The translations under genes were made by a program, and so were the position numbers. The notes below the pieces were generated by a model that was not told the origin of the DNA, did no database searches, and was given only the letters and a program-made list of their open reading frames with translations. From Liolophura sinensis (lineage: Eukaryota > Mollusca > Polyplacophora > Chitonida > Chitonidae): a DNA stretch of 59,068 bases. The stretch spans positions 1-59,068 of the forward strand of contig NW_027018200.1 in assembly GCF_032854445.1 (NCBI RefSeq), given 5' to 3'. Below are positions 11,268 to 23,480 of the stretch, piece by piece; position 1 is the stretch's first letter; the number at the start of each line of letters is the position of its first letter.

Positions 11268-14200
11268 AGCAACGGCTCTTACTCCATGGAAACCAGGGAA
11301 ATTTGCAATTTTTTAAACAGCTGCCGATGCCTGGCCCAATTCCGCATCTTTTGGTACCTTAATGATGTGGGTCAGTTTTCAGTTGTACATTTTACAGCAG
11401 ACTGTATCTAGTACCTTGTGTTTTTTATCTAGAAATGGTGTGGTTTTTCCACACGTAGATAAAGACATTGAGATTGTCTTGGACTTAGAAGTAAGACAAT
11501 TGCTAAATGAGTTAAATGGGCTTAGCCCAAAGATTTGACGTCTTCTGGGCTACCGAAGGGCACATAACTTATAGTCAAAAGTTGAATATAGTAATGACCA
11601 GTCGCGATGGTACATAGTACAGTGTAGCCGATTTCAATTAAGAAAAAGACCAGGCAAAAATGCAAAAGTGGAAAAAACTGTTCCAGTGCTGCTGGTAAGA
11701 GGCTAATCCGTTGTATTTTGTGACGAGAATTCGAATGGTGCAAACCGCGTTGCTGTCCGACCAATACTTTTGGCTGTAGCGACAATTGAATGATCATTGA
11801 TGACAAAATCACGTGCCTAGCAACGGCTCTTACTCCATGGAAACCAGGTTAATTTTCAATTTTTAAACAGCTGCCGATGCCTGGCCCAATTCCGCATCTT
11901 TTGGCACCTTAATGATGTGGGTCAGTGTTCAATTGTACTTTTTACAGCAGACTGTATCTAGTACCGTGTGTTTTTTATGTACAAATGGTGTGGTTTTTCT
12001 ACACGTAGATAAAGACATTGAGATTGTCTTGGACTTAGAAGTAAGACATTTGCTGAAGGAGTTAAATGGGCTTAGCCCAAAGATTTGACGTCTTCTGGGC
12101 TACCGAACGGCACATAACTTATAGTCAAAAGTTGAATATAGTAATGACCAGTCGCGATTTTACATAGTACAGTGTAGCCGATTTCAATTAACAAAAAGAC
12201 CAGGCAAAAATGCAAAAGTGGAAAAACTGTTCCAGTGCTGCTGGTAAGAGGCTAATCCGACGTATTTTGTGACGAGAATTCGAAAGGTGCAAACCGCGTT
12301 GCTGTCCGACCAATACTTTTGGCTGTAGCGACAATTGAATGATCATTGATGACAAAATCACGTGCCCAGCAACGGCTCTTACTCCATGGAAACCAGGTTA
12401 ATTTTCAATTTTTAAACAGCTGCCGATGCCTGGCCCAATTCCGCATCTTTTGGCACCTTAATGATGTGGGTCAGTGTTCAATTGTACTTTTTACAGCAGA
12501 CTGTATCTAGTACCTTGTGTTTTTTATGTACAAATGGTGTGGTTTTTCTACACGTAGATAAAGACATTGAGATTGTCTTGGACTTAGAAGTAAGACATTT
12601 GCTGAAGGAGTTAAATGGGCTTAGCCCAAAGATTTGACGTCTTCTGGGCTACCGAAGGGCACATAACTTATAGTCAAAAGTTGAATATAGTAATGACCAG
12701 TCGCGATGGTACATAGTACAGTGTAGCCGATTTCAATTAACAAAAAGACCAGGCAAAAATGCAAAAGTGGAAAAACTGTTCCAGTGCTGCTGGTAAGAGG
12801 CTAATCCGACGTATTTTGTGACGAGAAATCGAATGGTGCAAACCGCGTTGCCAGTCGCGATGGTACATAGTACAGTGTAGCCGATTTCAATTAACAAAAA
12901 GGCCAGGCAAAAATGCAAAAGTGGAAAAACTGTTCCAGTGCTGCTGGTAAGAAGCTAATCCGACGTATTTTGTGACGAGAAATCGAATGGTGCAAACCGC
13001 GTTGCTCTCCGACCAATACTTTTGGCTGTAGCCACAACTGAATGATCATTGATGACAACATCACGTGCCTAGCAACGGCTCTTACTCCATGGAAACCAGG
13101 TTAATTTTTAATTTTTAAACAGCTGCCGATGCCTGGCCCAATTCCGCATCTTTTGGTACCTTAATGATGTGGGTCAGTGTTCAGTTGTACTTTTTAAAGC
13201 AGACTGTATCTAGTACCTTGTGTTTTTTATATAGAAATGGTGTGGTTTTTCTACACATAGATAAAGACATTGAGATTGTCTTGGACTTAGAAGTAAGACA
13301 ATTGCTGGGTGAGTTAAATGGGCTTAGCCCAAAGATTTGACGTCTTCTGGGCTACCGAAGGGCACATAACTTTCAAAAGTTGAATATAGTAATGACCAGT
13401 CGCGATGGTACATAGTACAGTGTAGCTACCGATTTCAATTAACAAAAAGACCAGGCAAAAAATGCAAAAGTGGAAAACCTGTTCCAGTGCTGCTGGTAAG
13501 AGGCTAATCCGACGTATTTTGTGACGAGAAATCGAATGGTGCAAACCGCGTTGCTCTCCGACCAATACTTTTGGCTGTAGCGACAATTGAATGATCATTG
13601 ATGACAACATCACGTGCCCAGCAACGCCTCTTACTCCATGGAAACCAAGGTTTATTTTCAATTTTTACAACAGCTGCCGATGTCTGGCCAATTCCGCATC
13701 TTTTGGTACCTTAATGATGTGGGTCAGTGTTCAGTTGTACTTTTACAGCAGACTGTATCTAGTACCTTTTGTTTTTATGTAAGAAATGGTGTGGTTTTTC
13801 TACACGTAGATAAAAATATTGAGATTGTCTTGACTTAGAAGTAAGACAATTGCTGGGTGAGTTAAATGGGCTTAGCCCAAAGATTTGACGTCTTCTGGGC
13901 TACCGAAGGGCACATAACTTATAGTCAAAAGTTGAATATAGTAATAACCAGTCGCGATGGTACATAGTACAGTGTAGCCGATTTCAATTAACAAAAAGAC
14001 CAGGCAAAAATGCAAAATTTTAAAAACTGTTCCAGTGCTGCTGGTAAGAGGCTAATCCGGACGTATTTTGTAACGAGAAATCGAAAGGTGCAAACCGCGT
14101 TGCCAGTCGCGATGGTACATAGTACAGTGTAGACGATTTCAATTAACAAATAGACCAGGCAAAAATGCAAAAGTGGAAAAAACTGTTCCAGTACTGCTGG

Positions 14201-15024
14201 TAAGAGGCTAATCCGACTTATTTTGTGACGAGAAATCGATGGTGCAAACCGCGTTCCTCTCCGACCAATACTTTTGGCTGTAGCGACAATTGAATGATCA
14301 CTGATGACAAAATCACGTGCCTAGCAACGGCTCTTACTCCCATGGAAACCAGGGAAATTTGCAATTTTTAAACAGCTGCCGATGCCTGGCCCAATTCCGC
14401 ATCTTTTGGTACCTTAATGATGTGGGTCAGTGTTCAGTTGTACTTTTACAGCAGGACTGTATCTAGTACCTTGTGTTTTTATGTAGAAATGGTGTGGTTT
14501 TTCTACACGTAGATAAAAATATTGAGATTGTCTTGGACTTAGAAGTAAGACAATTGCTGGGTGAGTTAAATGGGCTTAGCCCAAAGATTTGACGTCTTCT
14601 GGCTACCGAAGGGCACATAACTTATAGTCAAAAGTTGAATATAGTAATAACCAGTCGCGATGGTACATAGTACAGTGTAGCCGATTTCAATTAACAAAAA
14701 GACCAGGCAAAAATGCAAAATTTTAAAAACTGTTCCAGTGCTGCTGGTAAGAGGCTAATCCGACGTATTTTGTAACGAGAAATCGAAAGGTGCAAACCGC
14801 GTTGCCAGTCGCGATGGTACATAGTACAGTGTAGCCGATTTTAATTAACAAAAAGACCAGGCAAAAATGCAAAAGTGGAAAAACTGTTCCAGTGCTGCTG
14901 GTAAGAGGCTAATCCGACTTATTTTGTGACGAGAAATAGAATGGTGCAAACCGCGTTCCTCTCCGACCAATACTTTTGGCTGTAGCGACAATTGAATGAT
15001 CACTGATGACAAAATCACGTGCCT
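11268..15024 (+). repeat. HOR B, copy 1 (six units, 3,757 bp)
   Basis: Units start at 11,268 (G), 11,819 (T), 12,368 (T, 703), 13,071 (T), 13,620 (T, 703) and 14,323 (G, 702). The 154-bp arrays are at 12,697-13,004, 13,948-14,256 and 14,651-14,958. The first three units (1,803 bp) recur at 15,025 and 20,739. The fourth and fifth correspond to 18,784-20,035 in copy 2. A dense cluster of single-base indels lies at 13,370-14,610. Confidence 0.88.
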
Positions 15025-18000
15025 AGCAACGGCTCTTACTCCATGGAAACCAGGGAAATTTGCAATTTTTTAAACAGCTGCCGATGCCTGGCCCAATTCC
15101 GCATCTTTTGGTACCTTAATGATGTGGGTCAGTTTTCAGTTGTACATTTTACAGCAGACTGTATCTAGTACCTTGTGTTTTTTATCTAGAAATGGTGTGG
15201 TTTTTCCACACGTAGATAAAGACATTGAGATTGTCTTGGACTTAGAAGTAAGACAATTGCTAAATGAGTTAAATGGGCTTAGCCCAAAGATTTGACGTCT
15301 TCTGGGCTACCGAAGGGCACATAACTTATAGTCAAAAGTTGAATATAGTAATGACCAGTCGCGATGGTACATAGTACAGTGTAGCCGATTTCAATTAAGA
15401 AAAAGACCAGGCAAAAATGCAAAAGTGGAAAAAACTGTTCCAGTGCTGCTGGTAAGAGGCTAATCCGTTGTATTTTGTGACGAGAATTCGAATGGTGCAA
15501 ACCGCGTTGCTGTCCGACCAATACTTTTGGCTGTAGCGACAATTGAATGATCATTGATGACAAAATCACGTGCCTAGCAACGGCTCTTACTCCATGGAAA
15601 CCAGGTTAATTTTCAATTTTTAAACAGCTGCCGATGCCTGGCCCAATTCCGCATCTTTTGGCACCTTAATGATGTGGGTCAGTGTTCAATTGTACTTTTT
15701 ACAGCAGACTGTATCTAGTACCGTGTGTTTTTTATGTACAAATGGTGTGGTTTTTCTACACGTAGATAAAGACATTGAGATTGTCTTGGACTTAGAAGTA
15801 AGACATTTGCTGAAGGAGTTAAATGGGCTTAGCCCAAAGATTTGACGTCTTCTGGGCTACCGAACGGCACATAACTTATAGTCAAAAGTTGAATATAGTA
15901 ATGACCAGTCGCGATTTTACATAGTACAGTGTAGCCGATTTCAATTAACAAAAAGACCAGGCAAAAATGCAAAAGTGGAAAAACTGTTCCAGTGCTGCTG
16001 GTAAGAGGCTAATCCGACGTATTTTGTGACGAGAATTCGAAAGGTGCAAACCGCGTTGCTGTCCGACCAATACTTTTGGCTGTAGCGACAATTGAATGAT
16101 CATTGATGACAAAATCACGTGCCCAGCAACGGCTCTTACTCCATGGAAACCAGGTTAATTTTCAATTTTTAAACAGCTGCCGATGCCTGGCCCAATTCCG
16201 CATCTTTTGGCACCTTAATGATGTGGGTCAGTGTTCAATTGTACTTTTTACAGCAGACTGTATGTAGTACCTTGTGTTTTTTATGTACAAATGGTGTGGT
16301 TTTTCTACACGTAGATAAAGACATTGAGATTGTCTTGGACTTAGAAGTAAGACATTTGCTGAAGGAGTTAAATGGGCTTAGCCCAAAGATTTGACGTCTT
16401 CTGGGCTACCGAAGGGCACATAACTTATAGTCAAAAGTTGAATATAGTAATGACCAGTCGCGATGGTACATAGTACAGTGTAGCCGATTTCAATTAACAA
16501 AAAGACCAGGCAAAAATGCAAAAGTGGAAAAACTGTTCCAGTGCTGCTGGTAAGAGGCTAATCCGACGTATTTTGTGACGAGAAATCGAATGGTGCAAAC
16601 CGCGTTGCCAGTCGCGATGGTACATAGTACAGTGTAGCCGATTTCAATTAACAAAAAGGCCAGGCAAAAATGCAAAAGTGGAAAAACTGTTCCAGTGCTG
16701 CTGGTAAGAAGCTAATCCGACGTATTTTGTGACGAGAAATCGAATGGTGCAAACCGCGTTGCTCTCCGACCAATACTTTTGGCTGTAGCGACAATTGAAT
16801 GATCATTGATGACAAAATCACGTGCCCAGCAACGGCTCTTACTCCATGGAAACCAGGGAAATTTGCAATTTTTTAAACAGCTGCCGATGCCTGGCCCAAT
16901 TCCGCATCTTTTGGTACCTTAATGATGTGGGTCAGTGTTCAGTTGTACTTTTTACAGCAGACTGTATCTAGTACCTTGTGTTTTTATGTAGAAATGGTGT
17001 GGTTTTTCTACACGTAGATAAAAATATTGAGATTGTCTTGGACTTAGAAGTAAGACAATTGCTGGGTGAGTTAAATGGGCTTAGCCCAAAGATTTGACGT
17101 CTTCTGGGCTACCGAAGGGCACATAACTTATAGTCAAAAGTTGAATATAGTAATAACCAGTCGCGATGGTACATAGTACAGTGTAGCCGATTTCAATTAA
17201 CAAAAAGACCAGGCAAAAATGCAAAATTTTAAAAACTGTTCCAGTGCTGCTGGTAAGAGGCTAATCCGACGTATTTTGTAACGAGAAATCGAAAGGTGCA
17301 AACCGCGTTGCCAGTCGCGATGGTACATAGTACAGTGTAGCCGATTTCAATTAACAAAAAGACCAGGCAAAAATGCAAAAGTGGAAAAAACTGTTCCAGT
17401 GCTGCTGGTAAGAGGCTAATCCGACTTATTTTGTGACGAGAAATCGAATGATGCAAACCGCGTTCCTCTCCGACCAATACTTTTGGCTGTAGCGACAATT
17501 GAATAATCACTGATGACAAAATCACGTGCCTAGCAACGGCTCTTACTCCATGGAAACCAGGGAAATTTGCAATTTTTTAAACAGCTGCCGATGCCTGGCC
17601 CAATTCCGCATCTTTTGGTACCTTAATGATGTGGGTCAGTGTTCAGTTGTACATTTTACAGCAGACTGTATCTAGTACCTTGTGTTTTTTATCTAGAAAT
17701 GGTGTGGTTTTTCTACACATAGATAAAGACATTGAGATTGTCTTGGACTTAGAAGTAAGACAATTGCTGAATGAGTTAAATGGGCTTAGCCCAAAGATTT
17801 GACGTCTTCTGGGCTACCGAACGGCACATAACTTATAGTCAAAAGTTGAATATAGTAATGACCAGTCGCGATGGTACATAGTACAGTGTAGCCGATTTCA
17901 ATTAACAAAAAGACCAGGCAAAAATGCAAAAGTGGAAAAACTGTTCCAGTGCTGCTGGTAAGAGGCTAATCCGACGTATTTTGTGACGAGAAATCGAATG

Positions 18001-20738
18001 GTGCAAACCGCGTTGCTCTCCGACCAATACTTTTGGCTGTAGCGACAATTGAATGATCATTGATGACAACATCACGTGCCCAGCAACGCCTCTTACTCCA
18101 TGGAAACCAGGTTTATTTTCAATTTTTAAACAGCTGCCGATGTCTGGCCCAATTCCGCATCTTTTGGTACCTTAATGATGTGGGTCAGTGTTCAGTTGTA
18201 CTTTTTACAGCAGACTGTAGCTAGTACCTTGTGTTTTTATGTAGAAATGGTGTGGTTTTTCTACACGTAGATAAAAATATTGAGATTGTCTTGGACTTAG
18301 AAGTAAGACAATTGCTGGGTGAGTTAAATGGGCTTAGCCCAAAGATTTGACGTCTTCTGGGCTACCGAAGGGCACATAACTTATAGTCAAAAGTTGAATA
18401 TAGTAATAACCAGTCGCGATGGTACATAGTACAGTGTAGCCGATTTCAATTAACAAAAAGACCAGGCAAAAATGCAAAATTTTAAAAACTGTTCCAGTGC
18501 TGCTGGTAAGAGGCTAATCCGACGTATTTTGTAACGAGAAATCGAAAGGTGCAAACCGCGTTGCCAGTCGCGATGGTACATAGTACAGTGTAGCCGATTT
18601 CAATTAACAAAAAGGCCAGGCAAAAATGCAAAAGTGGAAAAACTGTTCCAGTGCTGCTGGTAAGAAGCTAATCCGACGTATTTTGTGACGAGAAATCGAA
18701 TGGTGCAAACCGCGTTGCTCTCCGACCAATACTTTTGGCTGTAGCCACAACTGAATGATCATTGATGACAACATCACGTGCCTAGCAACGGCTCTTACTC
18801 CATGGAAACCAGGTTAATTTTTAATTTTTAAACAGCTGCCGATGCCTGGCCCAATTCCGCATCTTTTGGTACCTTAATGATGTGGGTCAGTGTTCAGTTG
18901 TACTTTTTAAAGCAGACTGTATCTAGTACCTTGTGTTTTTTATATAGAAATGGTGTGGTTTTTCTACACATAGATAAAGACATTGAGATTGTCTTGGACT
19001 TAGAAGTAAGACAATTGCTGGGTGAGTTAAATGGGCTTAGCCCAAAGATTTGACGTCTTCTGGGCTACCGAAGGGCACATAACTTATAGTCAAAAGTTGA
19101 ATATAGTAATGACCAGTCGCGATGGTACATAGTACAGTGTAGCCGATTTCAATTAACAAAAAGACCAGGCAAAAATGCAAAAGTGGAAAACCTGTTCCAG
19201 TGCTGCTGGTAAGAGGCTAATCCGACGTATTTTGTGACGAGAAATCGAATGGTGCAAACCGCGTTGCTCTCCGACCAATACTTTTGGCTGTAGCGACAAT
19301 TAAATGATCATTGATGACAACATCACGTGCCCAGCAACGCCTCTTACTCCATGGAAACCAGGTTTATTTTCAATTTTTAAACAGCTGCCGATGTCTGGCC
19401 CAATTCCGCATCTTTTGGTACCTTAATGATGTGGGTCAGTGTTCAGTTGTACTTTTTACAGCAGACTGTATCTAGTACCTTTTGTTTTTATGTAGAAATG
19501 GTGTGGTTTTTCTACACGTAGATAAAAATATTGAGATTGTCTTGGACTTAGAAGTAAGACAATTGCTGGGTGAGTTAAATGGGCTTAGCCCAAAGATTTG
19601 ACGTCTTCTGGGCTACCGAAGGGCACATAACTTATAGTCAAAAGTTGAATATAGTAATAACCAGTCGCGATGGTACATAGTACAGTGTAGCCGATTTCAA
19701 TTAACAAAAAGACCAGGCAAAAATGCAAAATTTTAAAAACTGTTCCAGTGCTGCTGGTAAGAGGCTAATCCGACGTATTTTGTAACGAGAAATCGAAAGG
19801 TGCAAACCGCGTTGCCAGTCGCGATGGTACATAGTACAGTGTAGCCGATTTCAATTAACAAAAAGACCAGGCAAAAATGCAAAAGTGGAAAAAACTGTTC
19901 CAGTACTGCTGGTAAGAGGCTAATCCGACTTATTTTGTGACGAGAAATCGAATGGTGCAAACCGCGTTCCTCTCCGACCAATACTTTTGGCTGTAGCGAC
20001 AATTGAATGATCACTGATGACAAAATCACGTGCCTAGCAACGGCTCTTACTCCATGGAAACCAGGGAAATTTGCAATTTTTTAAACAGCTGCCGATGCCT
20101 GGCCCAATTCCGCATCTTTTGGTACCTTAATGATGTGGGTCAGTGTTCAGTTGTACTTTTTACAGCAGACTGTATCTAGTACCTTGTGTTTTTATGTAGA
20201 AATGGTGTGGTTTTTCTACACGTAGATAAAAATATTGAGATTGTCTTGGACTTAGAAGTAAGACAATTGCTGGGTGAGTTAAATGGGCTTAGCCCAAAGA
20301 TTTGACGTCTTCTGGGCTACCGAAGGGCACATAACTTATAGTCAAAAGTTGAATATAGTAATAACCAGTCGCGATGGTACATAGTACAGTGTAGCCGATT
20401 TCAATTAACAAAAAGACCAGGCAAAAATGCAAAATTTTAAAAACTGTTCCAGTGCTGCTGGTAAGAGGCTAATCCGACGTATTTTGTAACGAGAAATCGA
20501 AAGGTGCAAACCGCGTTGCCAGTCGCGATGGTACATAGTACAGTGTAGCCGATTTTAATTAACAAAAAGACCAGGCAAAAATGCAAAAGTGGAAAAACTG
20601 TTCCAGTGCTGCTGGTAAGAGGCTAATCCGACTTATTTTGTGACGAGAAATAGAATGGTGCAAACCGCGTTCCTCTCCGACCAATACTTTTGGCTGTAGC
20701 GACAATTGAATGATCACTGATGACAAAATCACGTGCCT
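15025..20738 (+). repeat. HOR B, copy 2 (nine units, 5,714 bp)
   Basis: Units start at 15,025, 15,576, 16,125, 16,828, 17,532, 18,082, 18,784, 19,333 and 20,036. The 154-bp arrays are at 16,454-16,761, 17,157-17,465, 18,410-18,717, 19,661-19,969 and 20,365-20,672. It begins with the same 1,803-bp trio as copy 1 and ends with the same units that end copy 1. Extra units lie in the middle (16,828-18,783). Units at 18,082 and 19,333 carry TTTATTTTCAA and ACGCCTC. Confidence 0.88.
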
Positions 20739-23480
20739 AGCAACGGCTCTTACTCCATGGAAACCAGGGAAATTTGCAATTTTTTAAACAGCTGCCGATG
20801 CCTGGCCCAATTCCGCATCTTTTGGTACCTTAATGATGTGGGTCAGTTTTCAGTTGTACATTTTACAGCAGACTGTATCTAGTACCTTGTGTTTTTTATC
20901 TAGAAATGGTGTGGTTTTTCCACACGTAGATAAAGACATTGAGATTGTCTTGGACTTAGAAGTAAGACAATTGCTAAATGAGTTAAATGGGCTTAGCCCA
21001 AAGATTTGACGTCTTCTGGGCTACCGAAGGGCACATAACTTATAGTCAAAAGTTGAATATAGTAATGACCAGTCGCGATGGTACATAGTACAGTGTAGCC
21101 GATTTCAATTAAGAAAAAGACCAGGCAAAAATGCAAAAGTGGAAAAAACTGTTCCAGTGCTGCTGGTAAGAGGCTAATCCGTTGTATTTTGTGACGAGAA
21201 TTCGAATGGTGCAAACCGCGTTGCTGTCCGACCAATACTTTTGGCTGTAGCGACAATTGAATGATCATTGATGACAAAATCACGTGCCTAGCAACGGCTC
21301 TTACTCCATGGAAACCAGGTTAATTTTCAATTTTTAAACAGCTGCCGATGCCTGGCCCAATTCCGCATCTTTTGGCACCTTAATGATGTGGGTCAGTGTT
21401 CAATTGTACTTTTTACAGCAGACTGTATCTAGTACCGTGTGTTTTTTATGTACAAATGGTGTGGTTTTTCTACACGTAGATAAAGACATTGAGATTGTCT
21501 TGGACTTAGAAGTAAGACATTTGCTGAAGGAGTTAAATGGGCTTAGCCCAAAGATTTGACGTCTTCTGGGCTACCGAACGGCACATAACTTATAGTCAAA
21601 AGTTGAATATAGTAATGACCAGTCGCGATTTTACATAGTACAGTGTAGCCGATTTCAATTAACAAAAAGACCAGGCAAAAATGCAAAAGTGGAAAAACTG
21701 TTCCAGTGCTGCTGGTAAGAGGCTAATCCGACGTATTTTGTGACGAGAATTCGAAAGGTGCAAACCGCGTTGCTGTCCGACCAATACTTTTGGCTGTAGC
21801 GACAATTGAATGATCATTGATGACAAAATCACGTGCCCAGCAACGGCTCTTACTCCATGGAAACCAGGTTAATTTTCAATTTTTAAACAGCTGCCGATGC
21901 CTGGCCCAATTCCGCATCTTTTGGCACCTTAATGATGTGGGTCAGTGTTCAATTGTACTTTTTACAGCAGACTGTATGTAGTACCTTGTGTTTTTGATGT
22001 ACAAATGGTGTGGTTTTTCTACACGTAGATAAAGACATTGAGATTGTCTTGGACTTAGAAGTAAGACATTTGCTGAAGGAGTTAAATGGGCTTAGCCCAA
22101 AGATTTGACGTCTTCTGGGCTACCGAAGGGCACATAACTTATAGTCAAAAGTTGAATATAGTAATGACCAGTCGCGATGGTACATAGTACAGTGTAGCCG
22201 ATTTCAATTAACAAAAAGACCAGGCAAAAATGCAAAAGTGGAAAAACTGTTCCAGTGCTGCTGGTAAGAGGCTAATCCGACGTATTTTGTGACGAGAAAT
22301 CGAATGGTGCAAACCGCGTTGCCAGTCGCGATGGTACATAGTACAGTGTAGCCGATTTCAATTAACAAAAAGGCCAGGCAAAAATGCAAAAGTGGAAAAA
22401 CTGTTCCAGTGCTGCTGGTAAGAAGCTAATCCGACGTATTTTGTGACGAGAAATCGAATGGTGCAAACCGCGTTGCTCTCCGACCAATACTTTTGGCTGT
22501 AGCGACAATTGAATGATCATTGATGACAAAATCACGTGCCCAGCAACGGCTCTTACTCCATGGAAACCAGGGAAATTTGCAATTTTTTAAACAGCTGCCG
22601 ATGCCTGGCCCAATTCCGCATCTTTTGGTACCTTAATGATGTGGGTCAGTGTTCAGTTGTACTTTTTACAGCAGACTGTATCTAGTACCTTGTGTTTTTA
22701 TGTAGAAATGGTGTGGTTTTTCTACACGTAGATAAAAATATTGAGATTGTCTTGGACTTAGAAGTAAGACAATTGCTGGGTGAGTTAAATGGGCTTAGCC
22801 CAAAGATTTGACGTCTTCTGGGCTACCGAAGGGCACATAACTTATAGTCAAAAGTTGAATATAGTAATAACCAGTCGCGATGGTACATAGTACAGTGTAG
22901 CCGATTTCAATTAACAAAAAGACCAGGCAAAAATGCAAAATTTTAAAAACTGTTCCAGGCTGCTGGTAAGAGGCTAATCCGACGTATTTTGTAACGAGAA
23001 ATCGAAAGGTGCAAACCGCGTTGCCAGTCGCGATGGTACATAGTACAGTGTAGCCGATTTCAATTAACAAAAAGACCAGGCAAAAATGCAAAAGTGGAAA
23101 AAACTGTTCCAGTGCTGCTGGTAAGAGGCTAATCCGACTTATTTTGTGACGAGAAATCGAATGGTGCAAACCGCGTTCCTCTCCGACCAATACTTTTGGC
23201 TGTAGCGACAATTGAATAATCACTGATGACAACATCACGTGCCTAGCAACGGCTCTTACTCCATGGAAACCAGGGAAATTTGCAATTTTTTAAACAGCTG
23301 CCGATGCCTGGCCCAATTCCGCATCTTTTGGTACCTTAATGATGTGGGTCAGTGTTCAGTTGTACATTTTACAGCAGACTGTATCTAGTACCTTGTGTTT
23401 TTTATCTAGAAATGGTGTGGTTTTTCTACACATAGATAAAGACATTGAGATTGTCTTGGACTTAGAAGTAAGACAATTGC
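20739..23480 (+). repeat. HOR B, copy 3 (about 2.7 kb in register with copy 2)
   Basis: Units start at 20,739, 21,290, 21,839 (703), 22,542 (703) and 23,245. The block follows copy 2 from 15,025 for about 2.7 kb, including the shared CTGTATGTAG variant in the third unit that copy 1 lacks. Around 23,480 it departs: copy 2 has CTGAATGAG and GAACGGCAC, while this copy has CTGGGTGAG and GACGTTTTCTGG. The 154-bp arrays are at 22,168-22,475 and 22,871-23,178. The second lacks one base (TCCAGGCTGCTGG), which merges two minus-strand open frames. Confidence 0.87.

Noticed and set aside
22795-23238. 147-codon minus-strand open frame, the longest in the window
   Set aside because: It exists because one base is missing (TCCAGGCTGCTGG) in a unit with the 154-bp duplication, which joins two repeat frames. 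The matching unit at 16,828 has no such frame.
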